This document shows positions 47,919 to 59,089 of a DNA stretch of 64,000 bases, piece after piece; the stretch's first letter is position 1, and each line of letters begins with the position of its first letter. Source of the DNA: Tomocerus qinae. Lineage: Eukaryota > Arthropoda > Collembola > Entomobryomorpha > Tomoceridae. The notes under the pieces are model-generated. The model was given only the letters and a program-made list of their open reading frames with translations. It did not search any database and was not told the origin of the DNA. The position numbers and the translations under genes were made by a program. The stretch is taken from the NCBI GenBank assembly GCA_020055645.1, contig CM034550.1:11607001-11671000 (forward strand). Reading direction: 5' to 3'.

Positions 47919-49206
47919 TTACTGATGCTTCTTCTTTTGCTTTTTCCTCTTTGATTTTGTCTTCTTCAGTTTTCTGCCGTCTTCGTCGTACGAATCGTAT
48001 ATTGAAGCGTCGTCAGGAGCAAGCTGCTCTAGTTCTTTCAGATACTTCATGTATTTAAATTGAATCAACGATGATAATTTTTGCCACTTTTTCGCTTTCT
48101 TTATTTTTTTGTTTCGTTTTTTCACGTACTTGTAATAAACTGTAAAAAGACAAAAAAAAATAAGTTGCATAACACACAGAAAAGAAAAGGTACAGAAAAG
48201 ACACTGAAATTGTCAGTTGCACGAGGCGGCAATATGGAAATGGTGCAGTGGAAAATGGCGGTTTAAAATATAGTTTAAACTTACATTTAGAGTCATAAAA
48301 TTTTGGATCAACTAAAGAAGTGGGTCGGACATAAGGATGGTGTGGCTTTGGTTTGATTTCCTGTCGACGACCTTTCCACGATTCTTTATATTCTATGCGA
48401 AGTGGCCATCCTTTGAAGAACAGTCGGGGCTCTGGAAGTCTCCCTTCCTCGTCGTGTTCAAATAAATAGCCAGGGTCTCCCCTGAGGTTGGTTGTTTCTG
48501 ATTCCGATGACTCTTGGGAAGTTGCTTTAGGATGTGGGCTAGAGGATTCGGAAGATTCAACGGACTCTTGTGAAAAGGAAAAACTATCTTTCGGTGACCC
48601 CCTGGAAAGTGTTTCTAATGCAGGATCCTCTTCTGGCCCTCCTTGGTGAACAAATTGTACTTCCGCCTGTAATTCACAATTTTCCACTCAGAATATTAAG
48701 AAATTTCTCATTTTCCAACATTTTACTTAAACTGTAGATATTTTAATTAACCCGCTTTATTTAACTAGTGCACTTTACTAATAAATAGTACTACTACTAA
48801 TAGTACCAAGGATAATCCAGCAAAGCCATTTTTATTAAAAAAGGTACAAATTAGACTTTGGTAATATTTTTGCGTAATATTATTGTGTTGACATACTAAA
48901 TTCACTATTACGAACAGAAAAACCGATTGCCATTTTAATTTAGAATTTATTTTCCAGTTGCAAAATAGAAAATAAAAGACAAACCGTTTCGGAACTAGAA
49001 AAATCTTCTAGACTTCTTCCACTAAAAATATCTGACATCTGTGACTGTGAATCTGGAGCCGGACTTTGTGTGCTTTCGTCGATAATATAAACAGGTCTCT
49101 TTCCCTCAATATAATAATACTGATTATGCGTAGTTTTTATATTATTCACAAGGAACAAAGTGAGTAGAAACCATCTGAACCTAAATCCCAGATTTGTCCG
49201 TGTCAT
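47919..49206 (-). CDS. Secreted protein with Ser/Glu-rich middle and very basic C-terminus
   Basis: Three exons: 48985-49206, 48285-48666 and 47919-48139, about 274 aa. The ATG at 49206 is followed by a basic n-region and hydrophobic core (WFLLTLFLV), a likely signal peptide. The middle is Ser/Glu/Pro-rich and looks disordered. A short conserved-looking block follows (GDPGYLFEHDEEGRLPEPRLFFKGWP). The last ~75 residues are dominated by Lys/Arg in clusters such as KKTKSKRKKQKKKHQ. No Cys framework or catalytic motif is seen. I do not recognise it. A cuticle or matrix polyelectrolyte or a processed peptide precursor are possibilities; the dibasic sites would allow convertase cleavage. Confidence 0.65.
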
Positions 49207-51420
49207 TTTGATTATTTTCACACTAAATCTCACAGAGAAATCAAGTACTAGAAAATGAAACTTCAAAAACGAAGAATTTTATTTACATCTTCAATGAAAT
49301 CTGTACTTCAAAATTCACTTATTGGGTGCGATTTCTAAGTAATCTCTGCAACAGTGCGACTGATGTCAACTAGTGACCGTCTCATGATCTTCCACTTTAA
49401 CTAGAAACAGGTGAACAAGTCTGGTCTAACGTTGTGTATTGAATGGATGATTAAGCATCTTCCATCCACCATCAAAACATCTTGAATTGTTGTGCAGATT
49501 AGATTGCCTCTGCTACCTGTGCAAATTGAAAACATTGACCTGCATCAGATGGAGATGAGTCTACTTGGCTACATCACAATTTATACAGTACACGTAGTAA
49601 GGAGTCGTTTCCTGACAAGTTTTACAATTACTATACCTGCCCTGGCTCATTATAACCTATACCTTCTAACCATTTATTTCGTATTGGTAAGTACTAAGTA
49701 CACACCACGTTTTACCTGACCAGGAGGTTTCGCATACCGATGGTTTATTTAGGTGTCTTATAGTATATACGATGAATTTGAATCACAGGATTATTTAGGT
49801 ATGCATATCAATGGTTATATAGCAGAATGGTCACTATTTGCTTTTGCTAAAGCAAGTTCTGTCAATCTGCACTGAAAAAGACTCCCTAGGGGAGAAAATC
49901 TCAATAACATGTACTAAAAGAGTGTAAATACAGTACATTATAAATATTAAGTCTATTACGAACGAAATATTTATTTTATTTACTGCACTATTGTAATAGT
50001 GTATTTTTTGGGAGTATAGCATGTAGAGATAGATTGCAGGTAAATAATATTTTGTGTTATTTCCATAAGATACAAAAATCATGCAAGAAAACTTGTAATT
50101 TGTAATGCAATCTGCGAGAGAATCTTGAGAGCATAATAAGTGCGTATCTATAGCGGTAGTACAAGTAAAGCTTATTATGAGTTACCACTTTTTTCCGTAT
50201 TATTACCAGAAAAGTTATAAAACGGGTTTTAGCATTCTGTATATGATCATATACCATTAACAAGTGTATAGTATACGTAAGCATGGAGGAATGTCCGTGA
50301 AAAGATGTAACGAGCTATATTACGGTATGCAGATCATGTAAAAACACTGAACTACATATTACTGGCACAAATTGCAGGTGTGTAGCACAATCATTTCAAA
50401 CGTAATTTGTAAAGTTGATTCATTACTTTTAAATTCTCTTTGTTATGTCGGGATTTTTCTATTGATGAAACGAGACGTGTTCTTTTATACCTTAATATTT
50501 AAACATGATCTTCAGTTATACTGCATCTTTTTAATTATTTAAACCGTCTAACATCTCTTTTCATTACACATCCACATGTTACCTTTGAAACATTTGATTA
50601 TACTGTATCCTGATGTTCTCAAATTAACGAGATTGAAATAAAGCCTTTTTATGCGATAATAATAAACAATGACCGTTTAAACTTTAAGTTATGTTCTTCT
50701 AGCAAGCGAGCACCATTTATATAAATCGCATCTCATATTTTTATAACATTTGACAAAATCTGAATATTAATTTTTAATTCAATTACCTTTCAATGTATGG
50801 TAGTTATAGGATAAACGAATTTTTATAATCATGCAAATTTAAATGCACTTTAACTATCAAAATTATGTGGAAATTGAATCTTTCATTTTCAATTTTTCAT
50901 CAACATTTTCATTCACATTCATCGACATCCTCTCCGAATTTAAGGTGAGTCATAATGATTGATCCTTTTAGTGAGATTCACAATTTTTTGCAAATTACAA
51001 CAAATAACCATGAAGATTACAAAAGCATGCAGACTGAAGACCTGAATAAAATGTATATCTGACATAACAGTTGTGTAATGCAATAAAATTTAAGTCAGTT
51101 AATATTTGTAACATAATTCTGCTATACAAATGAACCAGCAAAATTATCCCATTTAAAAATGATAATTTAAGCCTTAGTGTTATGAATTTAATCTTAATCT
51201 TCGGATCAGAAAGAATGAAAAGTTTTGAGAATGATAAGTCTAGATTATACGATTTTGCGCAGCATAGATTGGATCATAAAGATAATGGAGATTAAGGTAG
51301 ATATTCATAATTTGTACTTAATCACAATTTTCGTATTTCTAAAAACATACAGTCATTGCCAGGAGAGGAAAGAACTACAACTGAAATAAGGAGTGCAAAA
51401 ATAAAATTCATTTGGACAAA
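49207..51420. other. Intergenic, 2.2 kb between divergent genes
   Basis: Lies between the minus-strand secreted-protein gene and the plus-strand ML gene. No further coding or RNA feature recognised. Confidence 0.5.
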
Positions 51421-52321
51421 ATGTGCAAAATCTTATATTTCTTTCTTTTGGCTTCTGTAGCTCTGTCCAATGCCTCAACAACTCGTGGTATTGTAGAAGG
51501 AGTGGAAAACTGTGGTACTTATACCTTTTATCTGTGTATTAACGTTTTGTATACACAAGATTTTATATAATTTGCTTTAATTTTGGACTGAATACTAGAA
51601 TTGACAACTTTAGAATACAAGATGAGAATTTAATATTAATATTACTCTTTATAGGATCTGCAGGCACTTTAGTTAGTGTCGAAGTAACGGATTGTGTAGT
51701 AGTTCCATGCAATTTGAGACCTGGAAATAATTATGAAATTACAGTCAACTTTATTCCAAGTAAGGAAAATCGTTTGATTCGGATTATTTCATTGACTAAT
51801 TAAAATTCAGATATCTATTAACCCTAAAAGAAAAATAATTAGTTCATAACTTGGATATTTTAATTACAAATCACTTTTAAAGCTTTTCCCTATTAAAAAT
51901 TGGTTATACTACTGTAAAATGAAATGCTGGAAGTAGATCTATTTTGGTTTTTAGGTGCCACTTCTAGCGAATTATCTTACAAAGTCACAGCTGTAATTGA
52001 CGGTCAGGAAATCGAACTGGTTAATTTGCCTGCAAATGGAGGAGTCGAAGAAGGAACTCAATACTTCCTCTCACACGCCCTACCAGTGTCACATGATTTG
52101 GTTGCAGGGGTTAGATATGTCAACTAATTTGTTCCTTGATAACTGCCAAAATTAATTAATTGAAAAATTGGTTGAAAGATTCATGTTAAAGAGTATTTAG
52201 TATATTAATTGCGTATTGTTTAATTTATTTTCAGATGACAATCACTGTTAGATTTGAAATTTGGGACAATGCTACTGGCTACAGACAAATCTGCGCTTCT
52301 GCCCAGGCTAACGTCGTTTAA
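51421..52321 (+). CDS. NPC2-like ML-domain lipid-binding protein
   Basis: Small secreted beta-sandwich protein of the MD-2-related lipid-recognition family (NPC2 / group 2 mite allergen type), which binds sterols or other lipids; arthropods have many copies. Exons: 51421-51514, 51655-51759, 51955-52109 and 52235-52321, about 146 aa, the usual length. The signal peptide is MCKILYFFLLASVALSNAS. The Cys pattern fits the family: one at about 31 in the ENC motif, a pair around TDCVVVPCNL, and one near the end (RQICASAQ). The sequence after PGNNYEITVNFIPS follows the family strand pattern. Confidence 0.88.
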
Positions 52322-52757
52322 TTTTATAAATCTACAGAAATTGGCTTTACAATATACAAAATCGTCAACAATGCATTTACAATTGGTTTCAATTCAAACA
52401 TAATACGCTAAAATAGTCAAATTATAAATCGATATGGGATAGAGGAATTCAAGGAAGATATAGGTTCTTGTATTCCATTATACTAAAAATATACATTGCT
52501 TGTTAAAAGTATTGCAATCAATTTAAATTCAATAGAAATTGTGAAAATTGTAATTATACTAGGCAAAAGCAAAAACTCGTTATAAAATATACATTGTATG
52601 TACATGGTATTATTTACTAAATTGGCAACAGTTTATATAATATTAAAAATCTAGATTACAATGTACTTATAGTAGTAATCCACAAAAATGACCATAAAGA
52701 TAAAAGATAATACCATATGATTGAACTGAATGGATTATAGCAGTCAAAAATAAATTA
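52322..52757. other. Spacer between convergent genes
   Basis: 3' flanks of the ML gene (plus) and the ammonium transporter (minus); nothing else seen. Confidence 0.5.
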
Positions 52758-54853
52758 TTATCCTGATGGTGTGCTAACTTCAGGGATTCTCTCATAAGCC
52801 GATTCTCCCATTTCAGTTTTGTCAATGCCCGTTTTGGCTCCTGCGTCATCAACCCGTAGCTGCAGTCCAGGAATTTTGTTCATCACAAATAGAATTATGT
52901 AAGTCAGTGTAAATGACCATAAAGCTCCGGACACAACATCAGCTAGTTGATAACCCATTTGCTTCCAATGCCCATCAAGCCAACCTCCTTCGATGTTAGT
53001 TTGCCTGTCCAAAGCAGCAACGTATTTTTGTGCAAATATTCCCGTGAGTAAAGTCCCGATAAGCCCGCCAATTCCGTGAACGGCCATAACTATAAAAGAT
53101 TAGTAAACAATATAAAATATGACACAAAACAAAAATAGCGCGAAATATATTTAATCACCGTCCAAAGCGTCATCGAATCCGAAAACATCTTTAAGTTGAC
53201 TGGCTGCGTGACAACCGATAGATCCCAAAAACCCGAATGCTACTGAAGACGCCGGGGTAATATATCCCGATCCTATATTTACAATCACATTATTTTAAAT
53301 CTTAATTACATTAAAAATCACCTTTTTTTAAACTTCATACTCTTAAAAATGAATATCTTAACTCTTTTTACGGAAAAAATGCATAAATACTAGAGAAGAG
53401 AAACAGCTGAGTTGATTAATTTGATTTTAGTACCTGGAGTGACAACGACAAGCCCAGCCACAGCCCCAAAACAAAAACTTATGGCTGAAAATTTCCTTTC
53501 CTTCCGGTAGTCGAGTAAAGCCCATGTGATTCCACCGACAGATGCTGATAAATTTGTAACAACGATGACCATAGCCGATCGTGCATTAGCACCCATTGCT
53601 GAACCACCATTAAAGCCAAACCAACCAAACCAAATCAGACAGGTTCCTAAAACTACTTGAATCACGTTGTGAGGTTTGTACATATCAGTTCCTGATTTGT
53701 CTCTCTTGCCAAGAATTAAAGCGTAAGCTATTGCGGCTGTTCCAGAAGCTATGTGCACAGGCCTGGAATTTTATAAAATACATATTTTTCATTTAGACTG
53801 GAATTTTCCGGTTTTTTAAAATTAAGCTACTAAAGATGTAATGAAGAAATGTTTTTTTATTTTCACATACGTGCCCCCTGCGAAATCGAGACCTGTAGAA
53901 ATGATTAAAAAATAGATTAGAAATGACAATTCATTTAGATTGATGTAAAATCAAGAATTGCGAAAATATTCAGGGAATTGTACCTCCGAGTTCTCGGGAC
54001 CATCCTTTGGGTCCCTGTAAATTTGTAATTTATTTAAATGGATACTACTATTTGAACATTTAGAAGTATCTAAAAATTATTTTAAAATTACATCTTACCC
54101 AAGTCCAACATGCAATAAAATCGTATACAAAAGTCGTCCATAAAAACATAAATACGATTGTAGGTAGAAATCGTCCTCGTTCTGCTGTAGCCCCCACCAC
54201 AAGAGCTGGCGTAATCCCTGCAATCATTCCTTGGTAAACGCAGAAGAGAATTTCTGGGATTTGGTCATTGCATACTATTTTGCCATCTGTAACTCCCATC
54301 AGGAATGCTTTGTCAAAATTTCCTATAAATCCACTTCCCTTTTGACTGAAGGCTAAGGAATAGCCAAAGAGGAACCACTGAAAATCAAAAACAATTTATT
54401 ATTTATCTTGGCCACATCTCTCGCTTGTTCTGATTTTCTGACACAAGACAAACCAGGATAAATAAATAAACAAAAAGAAAATTATGCCAGAATTGTATAC
54501 CTGGAATGACACAACGGCAATAGACCAACAACACAAAACCATTAAAGATAGGGCTGTTAGAGATCTGGCCATACCGCTGTAGAAATAGCCGATTCCTGGA
54601 AAACCAATCATTTCGGTATTACAATATAAATTTAAAATGAACACTTTTTGTGAATTTCCCAAAAAAATTGTAGATTCAAAAATAATTTCAAAATGAGTTA
54701 AAGAATTTAATTTAACATACCAGGGACCATGAGCCATACTAACGCAGTGCATGCCAATGTCCATGCAACATTTCCAGCGTTGAAATCATTATTTGGAGGA
54801 ATAATTCCTCCCGAAGAAATGATTGAGCCCGGAGTATCCATACTCGAGTTCAT
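52758..54853 (-). CDS. Ammonium transporter (Amt/MEP/Rh superfamily, Amt type)
   Basis: Plasma-membrane channel or transporter for ammonium with 11 spans. Eight exons: 54721-54853, 54501-54595, 54099-54377, 53984-54014, 53871-53892, 53434-53762, 53159-53272 and 52758-53089, about 444 aa. Family signatures: GIGYFYSGMAR, the GATAERGRF region, DFAGGTPVHIASG (first pore His ~190), GWFGFNGGSA, and MAVHGIGGLIGTLLTG (second pore His ~339). The twin-His pair is intact. Two exons are very small (31 and 22 bases) but keep the phase and the conserved motif. Insect and microbial Amt proteins are the closest type by motif, rather than Rh glycoproteins. M1 (54853) was chosen; M5 is also possible. Confidence 0.95.
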
Positions 54854-56393
54854 TTTTTATCTATCCTCCTCCTAATTGAATAAATTAACTGAAAAACTGT
54901 ACAAGTCCAATAGGATTAGTTTGGATCGTACACTAGTGGCATTGACTTTTTCGATGTCACTTTGTGTCCGAATGACATTAAATAAAGTCAGTTGCATAAA
55001 AGCAAAATATAAACAAACTTTCTCAGAAATAAAAACTGTCACATTAGTCACAAGGGAATTGTGAACTTCACAAGTGGAAAGTTTTCACCGGAATAAATAA
55101 AAAGTGTGAAATCTTTTCCTAATGACCAAATTAATATTTATTAGTCAGTTTCTTCCTAATTACGTCATTGCTTTGTTACAGCTTAGCTGAATATAACTTA
55201 GAAATCACGTAACTACACGATGGCGATATAACCGCAAAGACGCAACTCCTCCAGTTTGTAATAAAGTTCACAAGAAAAGTAAAATTGTAGACCTGCCCAA
55301 GCTTAGAAAGATAATACTTATCCCCACCCGCAAGAATATCCAATGTATGTCGACAATATATTTTCTACACCAACACTTGTAACAAACTGAACTTATTTAG
55401 ATTTATTAAGTGATGTCAATGCTAAAATATGTATACAAAACATAGTTAAAGCAGTATTATTGTTTCTCTCTTTTTTACGATGACGTCATTTTAATTTTAT
55501 AAGTAAACACTGCAGATGAATTCTGAGGAGCGTGTAAATCTACGTGTTTACACTTTCATCAATTCTAAGTTGCTGTTATCAATGGAATTGCAAGGACGTG
55601 TCAAAAATCAATCTTGGCAATTGTATTGCTAAAAGAAGCAGTAGAAATATACTAAGAGGGTTTATATAGATTTGGAGTCATAGCAGTCGAATGTGAAACA
55701 GGAGTTTATCTTTCGTAAATATTTTACCGAAGTTAGCTGAACAAACGCATTATTACATTACACATCTAGTCATGTATGTACATACACTTTTCCTTGTTGT
55801 GCAGGAAGTTTAATGACCATTTGCAAACATAGTTATTGTTATTATAGCTCACTGGATATTTAGCAGAAGCCAAACAGTCAATCCAAAATAATCGCTTGGC
55901 CAAAATGCAACGTACTAAAAATTCCCGAGTATTTAGTAAGCATTTGTAGATAGTGAGACAAACTTGTAAATATGGATTTGTATATACTTCGGACAGACGA
56001 CAGACGCAAACATTTTTACGGGCTGGAATAGATAAACAACGAATATCATGCATATACACAAATATTAAACTACTTATCACTGCAATAGGCCATATTTACT
56101 TACAGTGACGCATACAATTTAAGCTATGAAAGAAGAGCAGTCTCAGAACAAAGGATGTGGTTTCAAATATCACCTCCTTCGGATTTCTTATTCTAACTTT
56201 TAACGAAACCAAATACTTTGCTTTCAATTACTGATTCCCAATAAATAAAATATATATCGAAATCGAAACCTTATTCCTATTATTCGTATATCTATTATCG
56301 AAATTTATAGTCATCATATCAATGTGGGGAATAGTGTTATTTGTCATGGGATGCTTGTGGACATAGGGGAGCTATATTTACATGAAATAATAC
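54854..56393. other. Intergenic, 1.5 kb
   Basis: Upstream region of the ammonium transporter; no gene, RNA or array recognised. Confidence 0.5.
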
Positions 56394-56593
56394 CAGGGAA
56401 CAAAAAAGGACCTTTTTTGCCTTTTTTATAAAAAGGTAGGAGTAAGATTTCTTAAAAGCAGTCCTTTTTTGCCTTTTTTGATGTTGCAGCGTGCCCCATT
56501 TATACTTTATCTGTAAATAAGGTAAAAAGGACTGCTTTTTTTAAAGTTGTCCTTTTTTGTAAAAAAGGAGCACATTACCTTTTTTGTTCCCTG
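56394..56593. mobile_element. MITE, CAGGGAAC...GTTCCCTG family, copy 2
   Basis: A 200-base element with inverted termini CAGGGAACAAAAAAGG and CCTTTTTTGTTCCCTG and an interior of A-rich and T-rich AGG/CCT runs. Same family as 2485-2713, better preserved at its ends. Non-coding. Confidence 0.75.
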
Positions 56594-56961
56594 AATAACA
56601 CGCACAAACATTACTGTAAATAGTTCTATAGGCAAGAATGTTTGGATTTTAAAGGTTAAAGCCTCCCCCCGAAATTAAACAAGGAAATGCTTTCTTAAAA
56701 TGCTAAAAAATTATACCAATATTTCCAACCCTCTTGATAACTCGATTCTGAATACGTGCGTTCACAGTTTCTCAGTTCTAGCATATCAAGTAGGGTTCTG
56801 AATTGCCGCGTTTGCTGTTCTAAAAAGTGCAAAATCAGTAAACATATGGAGCTGAATAAAAAAATTAAGTTTGTTTATTGTCTAGTAATTATCGATTTGA
56901 CAATAAGATAAGGCAGGTAAACTACTGATAAGGCAGGATAAGAATGGTGAACAAAGTAGAC

Positions 56962-57103
56962 CAGGCACGTATCCAAAAATTTGGTCAAGGGGGAGCAACC
57001 CAAAAATTTTTGCCTTTTTCTGTCTCTTTTGGGAAAAAGCTTATCTTTTTCTTAGATTTAGCGGGGGCGCTGCGCCCCCCGTCCCCTACTGGATACGTAC
57101 TTG
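56962..57103. mobile_element. Small inverted-repeat element, possibly hAT-like
   Basis: A 142-base element with ends CAGGCACGTATCCA and, inverted, CAAGTACGTATCCA, and a GC-rich palindromic stretch (GGGGGCGCTGCGCCCCC) in the middle. The CAG-type terminus fits hAT, but the flanking 8 bases match only partly, so the assignment is tentative. Confidence 0.5.
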
Positions 57104-58085
57104 GAGTAACCAAAAGTGGTAAAAGTTGAGATTGTACAAAAATAAGTACTAGCATGTATTAGTAAAAAAAATTACAGGTAATTTCTATGATTTATCAGTC
57201 AATTTTCGATGCGTAAATTAATTCTGGTTCAGTGGTTTTAAACCCTGCACTAATACGATACTACTAAGACAGAGTTTATTATTTATAAATATGGCGTGAT
57301 GAAAAATGATGCACTTATTTATGCAAATGGGCATTTTTGTGTTGACCACAAAAAATTATGAGCGCTTTAGTAGAAGTTTGTGTTTGTCATCATTGATCAT
57401 ATCCTCAATATATAGTAATCATGTAAATTGTGGGGTCGGAGTCGGATGTACCAAATTTTTAAAACTTAATTTTTTTATTTTTAAATATAACCTTTTTAGA
57501 TTTCATTCATTTCCAGACTGCACAAAGTACAAATAGTAATAAATGGCATTTAAAGTATTCTATTTGTGCAGATAACAGCCAGACAATTTGCTAGGTACTA
57601 TAACTAGACCTTAAAAAGTCATAATAAACTTCACAAATTAAGTTATATCGGTTTACGTAGTACAAATATAGGAAATCCAAATGAATGAAGGAAAATAGGA
57701 AATAAAATTACGCAACACAATTTCTCAACCTTGTGAGACCACAAAAACCACAAAAGTATTGGTCAAAGTACAATATTGGTAGATTATTTATAATTGAATC
57801 TATGATATCAGTTTTTTCAAGCATTATCCTACTATAATCAATTGACAGCACCTATTTTGGTCCCTATTTCACGAACAACTTATATCTGAATGCAAATAAT
57901 AATTTATTACAATTGACTTTTCATCGGAAGGGACCTAAATGTCAATGAGATTAGTATGCTATTGGCACCAGGGATTATTTTAATTGTATTTGCATAAGTT
58001 ACATTAATTTGTAATTGAACACAGTCAATATGACAGCAGGCTATACATAAATGCCCCATTTTTTTAAATTGAAAACTATGAATTA
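57104..58085. other. Intergenic, nothing recognised
   Basis: AT-rich sequence between the small inverted-repeat element and the minisatellite; no gene seen. Confidence 0.45.
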
Positions 58086-58109
58086 CTTTAAACTTTAAAG
58101 TGATGATAA

Positions 58110-58640
58110 CAAATATGGACGAAAGAGAACGAATGGGGACGAATGAGGACGAATGAGGACGAATGGGGATGAATGGGGACGAATGGGGACGAATGAGAAC
58201 GAATGAGGACGAATGACTTTTGGATCGAATGAGGACGAATGACTTTTGGATCGAATGAGGACGAATGACTTTTGGATCGAATGAGGACGAATGACTTTTG
58301 GATCGAATGAGGACGAATGACTTTTGGATCGAATGAGGACGAATGACTTTTGGATCGAATGAGGACGAATGACTTTTGGATCGAATGAGGACGAATGACT
58401 TTTGGATCGAATGAGGACGAATGACTTTTGGATCGAATGAGGACGAATGACTTTTGGATCGAATGAGGACGAATGACTTTTGGAACGAATGAGGACGAAT
58501 GACTTTTAATCGAATGAGGAGAAAGAGGACGAATGACTTTTGGATCGAATGAGGAGAAAGAGGACGAATGAGGACGAATGGTAGGACTAATGCGGACGAA
58601 TGAGGGCTAATATAATGCGGACTATAATGAGGACGAATGC
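58110..58640. repeat. 26-bp minisatellite (GAATGAGGACGAATG)
   Basis: The core at about 58195-58510 is a head-to-tail array of a 26-base unit made of GAATGAGGACGAATGACTTT plus TGGATC. The ACTTTT motif occurs 13 times. Flanking parts carry only the shorter GAATGRGGAC motif, from which the larger unit probably arose. The minus strand reads open through it for about 250 codons (Ser/His/Pro/Phe), but the 26-base period cycles through all frames, so this is not a gene. Confidence 0.92.
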
Positions 58641-59089
58641 TGACGAATTGGAACGACATTTAAAATAATTTATCAGTGATTATCTAAACTTATCTAATAT
58701 TTATGTAGGTGCCGAAATATGAGAAGGAAATTTTTAGTGTCAAAAGTTATAAAAAATTTTTCATAGGAATGATTGATAATATTCTACAAGTAAAAAAAGT
58801 AATAAATTTAGGTATATTTAAGGCAATAACATATGCATGTAATTATGATATTCTTTAGCACTTTACGCAGCTATAATTTTATTGTATAGATCAGATTTGT
58901 TGTATTTCAAATAAAATTCTTAACCGAGGCAAAATGCATGGATTGCGCACGATTCTTTACAATGAGATAATTAGCATGCATTATTTAATAAAGTATTACA
59001 TTGACCTGACAAACATAATTTCTTCCTGAGCAGAGTAAATAGACAAATGGAAAGGATTTTTCGATTTGATTTTGGAGAAAAATTTCATG
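58641..59089. other. Intergenic, nothing recognised
   Basis: AT-rich 3' flank of the next minus-strand gene. Confidence 0.45.

Noticed and set aside
57907-58659. 250-codon minus-strand frame rich in Ser, His and Pro
   Set aside because: It is the translation of the 26-base minisatellite in rotating frames, with no splice context or non-repeat domain.
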